In this document: positions 55,601 to 64,000 of the stretch, one piece after another
Position numbering within the stretch: position 1 is the first letter of the stretch
How the letters are laid out: every line of letters begins with the position of its first letter
From: Edaphovirga cremea
GTDB lineage: Bacteria; Pseudomonadota; Gammaproteobacteria; Enterobacterales; Enterobacteriaceae
Assembly: GCF_003332275.1 (NCBI RefSeq)
Contig: NZ_QOVA01000002.1
Span: forward strand, 124,001-188,000
Direction of reading: 5' to 3'
Length of the DNA: 64,000 nt
The notes under the pieces: generated by a model
The model's input: only the letters and a program-made list of their open reading frames with translations
What the model was told of the DNA's origin: nothing
Databases searched by the model: none
Position numbers and translations under genes: made by a program

Positions 55601-57097
55601 GCTTTCGGTATCTGTCTGGTTAACCGCACCCCTGGTTGGCAGGGTTACATTCATCTGGGGCGCAAACTACAGCGCTTGCAAATGAACAACCTGAACATCG
55701 GTTTGATGTCGTCGGGTTACAGTTCCGAAACCGGTCACGACTTGCCTTCCGCCAAATATATCAAACAGATTCTCGGCGATGAGACCTGTTCCTCCTACTT
55801 TTTTGTTGGTGGCAGAATCAGTGATGAACAGAAATACAGTGAAGGGATGAAGGAAGATTCTGTTCACATGAAAGGGCCAACCGAAATGATTCGGGATGAT
55901 CTGGCCACGTTTATGCCTAACTATATGATGCCTAACAAAGTCATTATCCTTAACGAGATGCCATTGACGGTGAACGGGAAAATCGATTTCAAAGCGCTGG
56001 GCAGCGTTAACGTTGAGTTGAAACGCAAAGAAATCGTGGCTCCACGTAATGCGCTGGAAAGCCGCATTCTCGCCATCTGGCAGAAAAAACTGAAACAAAC
56101 GGCGGTATCAGTGGACGATAATTTCTTTGAGGCCGGGGGAAACTCGCTGATTGCGGTCAGCCTGATCAATGAGATTAACCAGTCTTTGCAATGTGAGTTG
56201 CCGTTGCAGGTTTTATTTGAATCACCCACGGTCGAGAAACTGGCCGCGAAACTGAACGGTGATCGGCCTGAACAGGTTTCACGTCTGGTTCCGCTACAGA
56301 CAAAAGGAGTAGGCAAGCCGGTCTATTGCTGGCCCGGTCTGGGCGGCTATTGCATGAACCTGCGTTTGCTGGCTAACAGCTTGCAGATGGATCAGCCTTT
56401 CTTTGGCGTTCAGGCGCAGGGGATCAATCCGAATGAAATACCCTATGCCACCATCAGTGAGATGGCGGCGGCGGATATCAAGCTGATTAAACAACAACAA
56501 CCGGAAGGGCCTTATACGCTCTGGGGCTACTCCTTCGGCGCGCGAGTTGCCTTTGAAGCGGCGTGGCAGTTGGAGCAGGCGGGGAATAAAGTTGAAAACC
56601 TGTTTCTCATCGCCCCAGGTTCACCCAAGGTGCGGGATGCGAAAGTTGTTACGCTCAATAAAGTGGCCACTTTTAATAATCACGCCTATCTGACCATTCT
56701 TTTCTCCGTATTTATGGGCAGTATCACCGATCCGGCGCTCGATGAATGCTTACGCGTGGCGAACGATGAAACCAGTTTTGTTAACTTCATTGTCGGCAAA
56801 AATGAAACGCTGGATGCGGAACTGGTAAAACGTATTTCGCAGATTGTTGCGCAGACTTTTGAATTCAGCTACACCTTCAATGAGCTGAAGCAGCGCCAAC
56901 TCAGTACGCCGGTGACCATCATCAAAGCGAAGGGCGATGATTACTCCTTTATCGAAAACAGCAGTGGTTTCTCTTCACTTCCGCCGACGGTGGTTGAATT
57001 GGATGCCGATCACTACAGTATGCTGAAAACCCCGGATCTTGAGCAGTTGATCAATGCGATCCACATGCAACGGATCTCGGAGAGCCTGGTGGTCTGA
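52625..57097 (+). CDS. indC: IndC, indigoidine synthase NRPS (A-Ox-T-TE)
   Basis: A 1490-residue single-module NRPS that converts two L-glutamines into the blue pigment indigoidine. An N-terminal ~220 residues of condensation-remnant type precede the adenylation domain (A3 YTSGSTGKPKGV near 380, A5 NLYGPTECTI, A7 YKTGDMA, A8 GRGDNQVKLRGYRIELDEIK near 628). An oxidase domain (about 690-1070) is inserted between A8 and the A10 motif LTVNGKIDFKAL. The thiolation domain has the phosphopantetheine Ser in FFEAGGNSLIAV (~1173). The thioesterase has GYSFGARV (~1300) and the final His in DADHYSML. ATG 52625 has GAGGTG five bases upstream, so it is preferred to ATG 52610. A PPTase is needed but not seen here. 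Confidence 0.93.
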   Translation: MNAVDNNSVGERTFIVRSDLSHFKNDEDVTLYFLATLSLSLSRVTQNEELIIGYHSNNIDWQWLVQGNEGVVPLSIKLNRDFVIADFISMFTKNKIKEILVNNHDGLISPLKLTQQRNINDIFDLEICRQIDNGATAQESNVIHALRAVVSSHHEGYCLTFQFNRNKFSEPDIDTLYAVLLQVMEVFIENKGKKLRGVTLISASDLQRVTQDFNRTQRPGQADNTIPQMLMRHVALQPDHNAVIFGDQQLSYQQLYEQSTDLARYLQFSGVSADCIVGIFLNPSLELMVGAWGVLLSGGAYLPLSPEYPEDRIKYMLDDSKTRIIFTQETMRSRLAALVSEDTRIITPQDVAAFIRQQSSVDYQVPNDRLRSGHLAYVIYTSGSTGKPKGVMIEHHSVVNQMHWLESEFHLGADSVILQKTPMSFDAAQWEILSPACGCTVIMGEPGVYKNPGKLVDMLIDYNVTILQCVPTLLQALLDTDRMQQCQTLTQIFSGGEALQKHLALECLKTLPHCDIINLYGPTECTINSSALRIDPASVPTGPDTVSIGTPIHNTRYYILDNCLTPVAPGQIGELYIGGEGLARGYLDRPELTAERFIADPFSAPSLNQRLYKTGDMAWWNEDGTVQYAGRGDNQVKLRGYRIELDEIKSAIETHVWVKNAAVILKNDPYTGYQNLISFIELNAKEAALMDQGNHGTHHQSKSSKAQVLMQLANKGCREFDANAMPLTLDLLGKEPDSQQVRDVFSRKTYRFFEGEAITRADILALLDEQFSPTAPRDLSTLTLTELGQFLRYLGQFSSKQRLLPKYAYASPGALYATQIYIELDNIVGLPAGYYYYNPVTHQLMLIRTKQDTETSRLVFHFVGKKSAIEPIYKNNIQEVLQIETGHIIGLLEKISPDYGLGIGIRNAVAEEHLPLGLTDDDYFLGSCEIHAGHTPPDDEELAIYVQTTAGKIVDLAAGLYHYQHGTLVKVADEVITKKQVIAINQSVYDRSAFGICLVNRTPGWQGYIHLGRKLQRLQMNNLNIGLMSSGYSSETGHDLPSAKYIKQILGDETCSSYFFVGGRISDEQKYSEGMKEDSVHMKGPTEMIRDDLATFMPNYMMPNKVIILNEMPLTVNGKIDFKALGSVNVELKRKEIVAPRNALESRILAIWQKKLKQTAVSVDDNFFEAGGNSLIAVSLINEINQSLQCELPLQVLFESPTVEKLAAKLNGDRPEQVSRLVPLQTKGVGKPVYCWPGLGGYCMNLRLLANSLQMDQPFFGVQAQGINPNEIPYATISEMAAADIKLIKQQQPEGPYTLWGYSFGARVAFEAAWQLEQAGNKVENLFLIAPGSPKVRDAKVVTLNKVATFNNHAYLTILFSVFMGSITDPALDECLRVANDETSFVNFIVGKNETLDAELVKRISQIVAQTFEFSYTFNELKQRQLSTPVTIIKAKGDDYSFIENSSGFSSLPPTVVELDADHYSMLKTPDLEQLINAIHMQRISESLVV

Positions 57098-57115
57098 TCC
57101 CCAACGTTGTTGAGC

Positions 57116-57150
57116 AAACCAAAAGCCGCATTCGTTGCGGCTTTTGGTTT
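57116..57150 (+). terminator. Strong terminator after indC
   Basis: AAACCAAAAGCCGCA - TTCGT - TGCGGCTTTTGGTTT: a perfect 15-bp stem with T-rich 3' side, 19 bases after the indC stop. Confidence 0.93.
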
Positions 57151-57223
57151 TAAACGCTAGAGATGCGCTTTATGCTTTCCTTACTGTTACTGTTTTCCCC
57201 ATAGCAAAAAGGTACTGATTACT

Positions 57224-58876
57224 ATGTCTAAATTTTTTATGAACGAACGGGAAAATCTGGTTAATGACGCCATTGAAGGCGTCATTTTAACGTCACCCTT
57301 CCGCAATCTGGCAAAACTCGATGTTGATCCGGCGATTCGCGTGGTCTTGCGCAGCGACTGGGAAAAAAAGAACGTCGCATTGATTTCTGGAGGCGGCTCT
57401 GGCCACGAGCCAGCTCACGTAGGGTTTGTGGGTAAAGGTATGCTGACGGCAGCGGTGTGTGGCGAAGTGTTTGCCTCACCGAGTGTAGATGCCGTGCTTA
57501 ACGCGATTGTTGCCGTGACCGGCGATGCGGGTTGCCTGCTGATCGTGAAAAATTATACCGGTGACCGCCTGAATTTTGGTTTGGCAGCAGAGAAAGCCAA
57601 AAAAATGGGTTACAAGGTCGATGTGGTGATGGTGTCTGATGATATCTCGCTTCCTGATAATAAGCAGCCGCGCGGTATTGCTGGCACGGTGTTGATCCAT
57701 AAAATTGCCGGATATGCCGCAGAACAAGGTAAATCGCTGGATGATGTGAAGGCGATCGCCCAAGCCGCGATAGACGCGACCGCCAGCATAGGTGTGGCGA
57801 TGGGTGGGTGCACGCTGCCTGGTGATGGGGATGAGCCTGCACGTATTGAATCAGGTCATGTTGAACTGGGATTGGGTATCCACGGTGAGCCGGGTGTCTC
57901 TGTGCTGAAGACGCAAAACAGCAAAGAAATCATCGGTATCATGACGCAATCTCTGGACAGGCAACTCAAAGGTAACGCGAAACTGGCGGTGTTGGTGAAT
58001 AATCTGGGCGGCGTTTCCCCGCTGGAGATGAGCTTGCTGACCCGAGAGCTGTCGCACTCGCCCCTGAAGAGCCGGATTACCTATTTGATCGGCCCAGCGG
58101 CCTTGGTCAGCGCATTGGATATGAAAGGTTTTTCGCTTTCGGCAATCATGCTGAATGAGGAGATTGAACAGGCATTACTCGCAGACGTTGAGGTCTCCGG
58201 ATGGCAGCCCCTGGTAAAACTGGAGGAAGTCGCACGGCATAAGATGAAAAAAATCAGCGGGCAGGTTATGGCTAAACCTTCATCCAATAAGCAGGTGGGG
58301 AGCATTGTTGAAATCATTACCCAAACGCTGATCGCTCTCAAAAGTGAGCTGGATAAACTGGATGCCAAAGTGGGCGATGGTGACACCGGCTCGACTTTTT
58401 CTTCTGGTGCAAAGATGATTTCTGATCTGAATAAAGCAGGAAAATTACCGTTGAATTCCCTTTCCGAGCTGTTCGCGCTGGTAGGCGATCGGCTGGCTGT
58501 CGTGATGGGCGGATCCAGTGGTGTTTTGATGTCGATATTTTTCACCGCTGCGGGACAGAAAAGCAGTGAGGGCGACTCTTTGGCCGAGGCGCTTCTGTTT
58601 GGTTTACAGCAGATGAAGCATTATGGCGGAGCAGAAGAGGGCGATCGCACGATGATTGATGCCCTGGAACCGGCTTTGAACGCGCTGGCCCAAAAAGGCG
58701 ATCTGAAGAGCGTGGCAGTTGCGGCACAGAAAGGGGCTGAAGCTACGGCAAAAATGCAAAAGGCCAATGCCGGTCGCTCATCGTATCTCAGCAGCGATAC
58801 TTTGCGGGGAATAAAAGATCCGGGTGCGGCCGCGGTTGAACATGTGTTCGCTCAACTGGCGGCAAAAGTTCAGTAA
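57224..58876 (+). CDS. Dihydroxyacetone kinase (DhaK-DhaL fusion, ATP type)
   Basis: A 550-residue single-chain kinase that phosphorylates dihydroxyacetone with ATP. The DhaK half has LISGGGSGHEPAHVGFVGKG and the substrate-binding His in GLGIHGEPG. The DhaL half (~355-550) has DAKVGDGDTGSTFSSGA, the ATP/Mg-binding Asp cluster, and ends with AGRSSYLSSDTLRGIKDPGA. It has its own promoter region after the indC terminator. It is probably unrelated to pigment synthesis. Confidence 0.92.
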   Translation: MSKFFMNERENLVNDAIEGVILTSPFRNLAKLDVDPAIRVVLRSDWEKKNVALISGGGSGHEPAHVGFVGKGMLTAAVCGEVFASPSVDAVLNAIVAVTGDAGCLLIVKNYTGDRLNFGLAAEKAKKMGYKVDVVMVSDDISLPDNKQPRGIAGTVLIHKIAGYAAEQGKSLDDVKAIAQAAIDATASIGVAMGGCTLPGDGDEPARIESGHVELGLGIHGEPGVSVLKTQNSKEIIGIMTQSLDRQLKGNAKLAVLVNNLGGVSPLEMSLLTRELSHSPLKSRITYLIGPAALVSALDMKGFSLSAIMLNEEIEQALLADVEVSGWQPLVKLEEVARHKMKKISGQVMAKPSSNKQVGSIVEIITQTLIALKSELDKLDAKVGDGDTGSTFSSGAKMISDLNKAGKLPLNSLSELFALVGDRLAVVMGGSSGVLMSIFFTAAGQKSSEGDSLAEALLFGLQQMKHYGGAEEGDRTMIDALEPALNALAQKGDLKSVAVAAQKGAEATAKMQKANAGRSSYLSSDTLRGIKDPGAAAVEHVFAQLAAKVQ

Positions 58877-58931
58877 TTCCCCTTTCGTTGAGTTGACATC
58901 CTCCTTGCCGAGGTTTTACGGCACACCGGAT

Positions 58932-58958
58932 AAAAAAAAGCCCCCGAAAATCGGGAGC
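58932..58958 (-). terminator. Terminator of the YhcN-type pseudogene
   Basis: On the minus strand GCTCCCGA - TTT - CGGGGGC followed by eight Ts. It lies about 30 bases after the TAG of the YhcN-type gene, so that gene was once transcribed to here. Confidence 0.8.
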
Positions 58959-58989
58959 AAAGGGATCGTCGGATTAACGACGAGGTTTT

Positions 58990-59286
58990 CTAACGGTACA
59001 GCTCGGCAGTGGCGTGCCAGTTATTACTCACATGTGCTTCAATAAAACGAAAGTGACCCGCATCTTGCTTTTCAGTCCTGGATGCCAGTGCCTCAGAGAC
59101 ATCAGACGGAGAACCGTTGATACCGATGATACTGATAGTACCCATCGTCTGGCGGCCAGTGGCCTGTGTGTCGGTAGACAAGAATGCGAAAGTGGGTGCT
59201 AGCGCCTTACTTGACTCAGTAGCTAATGTATTGAAGGAGATTAAAGAAAGTATCCCTAGAGCGACGATTGAAACTCAGCTTTTCAC
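58990..59286 (-). pseudogene. YhcN/BhsA-type periplasmic protein gene broken by a TGA at codon 4
   Basis: The C-terminal DUF1471 part (TISIIGINGSPSDVSEALAS and ending NWHATAELYR) is intact and similar to the neighbour at 59415. Upstream in the same frame a signal-peptide-like stretch (VSIVALGILSLISFNTLATE) continues. A GTG at 59286 with AGGA seven bases upstream would be the start, but codon 4 is TGA (59277-59275). A TTG at 59181 could start a shorter form without signal peptide. It is therefore probably not exported. These proteins are linked to stress and biofilm responses. Confidence 0.7.
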
Positions 59287-59414
59287 GATCTTTTCCTGCG
59301 CAGGTAAATGACTCAACAATCTGGATATTTGACGTTATACGTTATGGCAGATTGCTGAGTATTAGCGTTTTAACGCTATTGGGCTTCCCTGGTATAGGCA
59401 TACCCATGTGGTGC

Positions 59415-59678
59415 TTATTTATAAATTTCAGCCGTTGCGTGCCAGTTACCATTTTCATAGGCTTCGATGACACGGTAAGCGGATGCGCCCTTGCTGTCTG
59501 CCTTGTCTGACAGTGCCTGGCGGATATCGGAAGGTGCACCGGCAATGCCGCTAACGCTGATAGTACCTTGAGATTGCATGTCTGCTGCTTGATCGTTATT
59601 CACCAAATTTGCTGCTGAAGCACCAAATGAAAGAACAGACAGAACGCTCAGTGTTGCGATGGTAGTTTTCATGTTCAT
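59415..59678 (-). CDS. YhcN/BhsA-type (DUF1471) small periplasmic protein
   Basis: An 87-residue protein with a signal peptide (TTIATLSVLSVLSFGASA) and the DUF1471 core GTISVSGIAGAPSDIRQALS ... YRVIEAYENGNWHATAEIYK. GAGG lies six bases before ATG 59678. Family members are induced by acid, oxidants or copper. It is a tandem relative of the broken copy downstream. Confidence 0.85.
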   Translation of the reverse strand: MNMKTTIATLSVLSVLSFGASAANLVNNDQAADMQSQGTISVSGIAGAPSDIRQALSDKADSKGASAYRVIEAYENGNWHATAEIYK

Positions 59679-60182
59679 TGATAACCTCGATTCGTTTTAT
59701 TATGTGTTTTTACAAACTGTGATATTCATCACGAAAATGAGTATACATCTAGTATCTAGAAATATTAATAGTTTGCTAATAGTTTTTTTCGTGACTTTAA
59801 GGGTGCTAGGTACTGTTTTTATATCAAAATGGAATAAAAAAAGCTCAAAACTTAAGCATTGCCTACTAATTGTGTGTTATTTCAAATGACTAAGTGACTT
59901 TAACTAAAAGTGCGGTCAGTCATAGACGCTATCACTAGAAATAGGTAGGACTCAGAGGATTATCCGGTTTTATGTGAGAAAAATCCGAGGAAATGGGAGG
60001 TTGTCTGACCTACTAAGCAACGGCATTTGATGGAATAAGAGTAAGAAACAGATAAAGATGTCCGGCTGGGATAGGTTTTAAGAAAATGGAGAAGATAATC
60101 GGGGAAGATTAAACAGAAAAAAAAGAAACGTCAGAAGGAAAGCAAAAGTACCCGTCTCTCTTTTTTCTGCTGTCGTGAAGAA
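59679..60182. other. Intergenic region
   Basis: About 500 bases, AT-rich at the left and A-rich at the right. The promoter of the YhcN-type gene is probably at the left end. No RNA, repeat or gene was recognised. Confidence 0.5.
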
Positions 60183-60734
<552 letters not shown>

Positions 60735-61124
60735 TTAGGTCATCACTACTTGTACAAGGAGTGAGTGAGTAGTTTAGCAAATCTCAATTGCAATGACTAT
60801 GCCAATTCAGTGCAATGAATATGCCAATCCTGGCAGATTGACACTCTGGTTTTGCGTAAATAAATTGTTATTAAAATGATGTTGTTCTGATGTTACGAAC
60901 GGGTGTAATGTAACCGCCGGTTAACCTGTCATGGATCATGTCGCACTTTTTTTGATTACTGTGCGCTATACCCCTAATGCGTAAGCGAATTAATCTAAAA
61001 TTAACGCGACAAGCAGCCTTAATTAATGCGTGGTATCTCAATCTCACTGTTAACGGATTGTTTTTAAAAGCGTAATAATCTAAGGTCTCTAACCGGATGA
61101 ATTCACGGCACTTTATACGTTTAA

Positions 61125-62081
<957 letters not shown>

Positions 62082-62125
62082 TCCTTTCGTTGCTGAAAGC
62101 GCGCAGTAAAATTACCCGTAATAAC

Positions 62126-62157
62126 AAAACCGCCGACAACATGTCCGGCGGTTTTTT
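62126..62157 (+). terminator. Terminator after mdh
   Basis: AAAACCGCCG - 10 nt - CGGCGGTTTT followed by TT: a clear rho-independent terminator, usable on both strands for the convergent genes. Confidence 0.93.
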
Positions 62158-62169
62158 ATGGTACCTGTG

Positions 62170-62439
62170 TCAGTCTTTTGTTCGACGGATCAGGCCTTTT
62201 CGATCTTTCAATTCTTGTGTTTCAGCATCGTAATACCGGCTTGGCCAGAGTTCTGATGGGTGAAGTTTAAGCGCATCTGCAATGAGCCACTCTCCCCGGG
62301 GCCAGGGACGAGATAATGCATTGGCCAGCGTTGATGAGCTTAATCCTGCGGCTCGTGAGACCGCCGCCAGGGTGGTTCCTTTTTTTCGTAGTGCAGCAAT
62401 AATATCTGCAGGATGCCAATCCTGTTTCTTCGTAAGCAT
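62170..62439 (-). CDS. sfsB: SfsB/Nlp, Ner-like DNA-binding protein
   Basis: An 89-residue protein matching E. coli SfsB: DWHPADIIAALRKKGTTLAA, then GLSSSTLANALSRPWPRGEW and LWPSRYYDAETQE. The Ner-like HTH resembles the phage Mu repressor. SfsB affects maltose and other catabolic genes. ATG 62439 has AGGAG seven bases upstream; longer frames start earlier without support. It is followed by ispB, as in E. coli, but a Mu-type gene lies between. Confidence 0.9.
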   Translation of the reverse strand: MLTKKQDWHPADIIAALRKKGTTLAAVSRAAGLSSSTLANALSRPWPRGEWLIADALKLHPSELWPSRYYDAETQELKDRKGLIRRTKD

Positions 62440-62544
62440 ACCCCTACTCCTTTTATATACTTCGACCCGCCTGCCAGTCGATTCACTGGTGCGTTCCATG
62501 ATCATGCCAAGTGAGATCATTTTAAAGAAAATATATAGCATCAA

Positions 62545-62968
62545 ATTTCCTAAAAATTTTCAAATTTATTTCTATAATTTTAATGATTTTGTGCTTTGGC
62601 GTTGAGTGGCGTGTAATTTTGATGGATATAACAATATAAAGCAGTGATTAATTCTGAGTTTAATTCGTGTTGTTAACATATGATTTGGTTGATGAATGAT
62701 GTTCTTTCTTAAAAATTCCAGAAAAAAATCAATATAGGTCTTTGTATTCTTATTGCAACTTGTATTTGGTTCTCTTTATAACTCCACTTTTAGAGTGAGG
62801 GTATTGCGCGTTAGTGGTATAACTGACGTGTAGTCGTTACGTTTATTATTAATGCGTAGCTGATGGATTTCGGTGAGCTCTGTTTATGTAATGATCGAAA
62901 CCCATTCACAAGGATTTTAGAAACATTCCCTTTTTGTGTCTGAAACATTAATGCAGAGAAGAATGGCT
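62545..62968. other. AT-rich intergenic region upstream of the Mu-type gene
   Basis: About 420 bases with high AT content. It probably contains promoters for sfsB and the Mu-type gene; no specific element was recognised. Confidence 0.45.
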
Positions 62969-63361
62969 ATGAAACAAGAGTGGTTTGCAGCCAAGGAATT
63001 GGCCGGTGTTGGAGGTTTACCCACCACGCCTCAAGGAATAAATGGCATGGCTCGTCGTGAATCATGGGCGAAGCGTAAACGTAGTGGTGTGCAGGGAAGA
63101 GCGGTTGAGTATCATATTCAGAGCCTGCCACCCGCGGTACTAAGCTCTCTTTCGATCCAGGAACGATCGGCTGAGTACGTGATTAAACGGCAAGATCCTT
63201 TTTCAGTTTGGATCGAAAGCTATAACCAATTGACAGACGACGAGCGCCAAAAAGTGATCGCCATTATCATGCGTGAGGGGGTTGCCGGAATGATGCATAG
63301 ATTGTTCGCCCGGCATGACACCAGGGAGTTGGAGGCCAGTCAGCCCTTGACTGTGGACTGA
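62969..63361 (+). CDS. Mu-type HTH DNA-binding protein
   Basis: A 130-residue protein with the Mu-type DNA-binding fold at the N-terminus: MKQEWFAAKELAGVGGLPTT, then INGMARRESWAKRKRSGVQG, and YHIQSLPPAVLSSL. The C-terminal half (residues ~75-130) is an acidic helical region. Similar proteins occur as relics of Mu-like phage repressors that hosts have kept. ATG 62969 has AGAAG seven bases upstream; GTG 62936 and ATG 62951 are alternatives. Its target is unknown. Confidence 0.75.
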   Translation: MKQEWFAAKELAGVGGLPTTPQGINGMARRESWAKRKRSGVQGRAVEYHIQSLPPAVLSSLSIQERSAEYVIKRQDPFSVWIESYNQLTDDERQKVIAIIMREGVAGMMHRLFARHDTRELEASQPLTVD

Positions 63362-63376
63362 CTGGTAAAAGACACC

Positions 63377-64000
63377 TCAGAAATCTCGTTTTACAGCCAG
63401 ATGCGCCAGACCTTCCAGTGCAGTCCGGTAAGGTGTAGCTGGCAGTACCTGCAGAGCAGCGATAGCTTTATCGGCTTCTTGCTCTGCACGCAGGCGGGTA
63501 TAGGCCAGTGAGCCAGCCTGATGCATGGTTTCAAGCACGGGTTCCAGCAAATGGCGACCATTACCTTGTTCGATCGCTTCACGGATCATTGCTGACTGCT
63601 GCGCGTTGCCATGTTTCATTGCGTGCAGCAGCGGCATAGTTGGTTTCCCCTCGTTGAGATCGTCCCCCGTATTTTTACCTAACGTGTCGCCATCTGCGTC
63701 GTAATCCAGCAAATCATCAATTAACTGGAAAGCGGTGCCGAGATACCGACCGTAATCCTGCAGTGCCTGCTCATGCGCGGGGGATGCACCCGCAAGGATC
63801 GCCGATGATTGCGCTGCGGCCTCGAATAAACGCGCCGTTTTGCTATAAATAACTCGCATGTAACTCTCTTCGGTAATATCGGGATCGTTACAGTTCATGA
63901 GCTGCAGGACTTCACCTTCCGCGATCACATTCACGGCTTCAGACATCAATGCCAGCACGCGCAGTGATTCCAGGCTGGTCATCATCTGAAATGCCCGGGT
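63377..64000 (-). CDS. ispB: IspB, octaprenyl diphosphate synthase (3' part, cut by window edge)
   Basis: The last ~207 codons of a long-chain polyprenyl diphosphate synthase; the frame is open through the window edge, so the start is outside. The second Asp-rich motif is FQLIDDLLDYDAD, followed by GKNTGDDLNEGKPTMPLLHA. IspB makes the side chain of ubiquinone and menaquinone. It is next to sfsB and convergent with the Mu-type gene. Confidence 0.95.
   Translation of the reverse strand, partial: TRAFQMMTSLESLRVLALMSEAVNVIAEGEVLQLMNCNDPDITEESYMRVIYSKTARLFEAAAQSSAILAGASPAHEQALQDYGRYLGTAFQLIDDLLDYDADGDTLGKNTGDDLNEGKPTMPLLHAMKHGNAQQSAMIREAIEQGNGRHLLEPVLETMHQAGSLAYTRLRAEQEADKAIAALQVLPATPYRTALEGLAHLAVKRDF

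Overview
The window looks like the chromosome of a soft-rot type enterobacterium (Pectobacteriaceae, Dickeya/Brenneria-like). The evidence is an enterobacterial argR / mdh / sfsB / ispB block at the right end, a pecS-pecM regulator-transporter pair next to an indABC indigoidine cluster, and an enterobacterial-type T6SS locus ending in an rhs gene. The species cannot be named from the sequence alone.

Layout. (1) 1-16 kb: the distal half of a type VI secretion locus, all on the + strand and tightly packed: tssK (cut by the window edge), tssL, tssH/clpV, a VasH-like regulator lacking its AAA+ domain, tagO, tssA, tssM, vasL, vgrG, a DUF2169 adaptor and a DUF4150 PAAR-like tip. The sheath, tube and baseplate genes (tssB/C/E/F/G, hcp) are not in view. 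(2) 16-34 kb: a full-length rhs effector with a GIY-YIG-like toxin tip, then three displaced 5'-truncated rhs tips, each with a different AT-rich toxin and a cognate immunity candidate, plus orphan immunity genes. Three of the four toxin tips are linked to symE-like antisense pieces and related hairpins. A primase/helicase plus tyrosine-recombinase module with about 0.9 kb of GC-rich non-coding DNA splits the array at 27-32 kb. A RelE/ParE-type toxin-antitoxin pair follows.

(3) 34-36 kb: two regulators (LysR and LuxR types), each interrupted by one in-frame stop. (4) 36-40 kb: a sialic-acid operon on the - strand, nanA-nanT-nanQ-nanR, with a NanR-type operator array upstream and without nanE/nanK. 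(5) 40-48 kb: an accessory stretch with a membrane protein, two HNH endonucleases (one of the phosphorothioate-binding type), a ClpP-like peptidase, DUF2239, VOC and metallo-beta-lactamase-fold proteins. (6) 48-57 kb: pecS, pecM, a Pro1 tautomerase, indA, indB and the NRPS gene indC, the complete gene set for the blue pigment indigoidine. (7) 57-64 kb: dihydroxyacetone kinase, two YhcN-type small periplasmic proteins (one broken), argR, mdh, sfsB, a Mu-type DNA-binding protein and the 3' part of ispB.

The most notable region is 20-34 kb. It reads as a store of interchangeable toxin-immunity cassettes. A roughly 1.9 kb direct repeat, apparently identical in the stretches compared, could let homologous recombination move the second tip onto the full-length Rhs protein.
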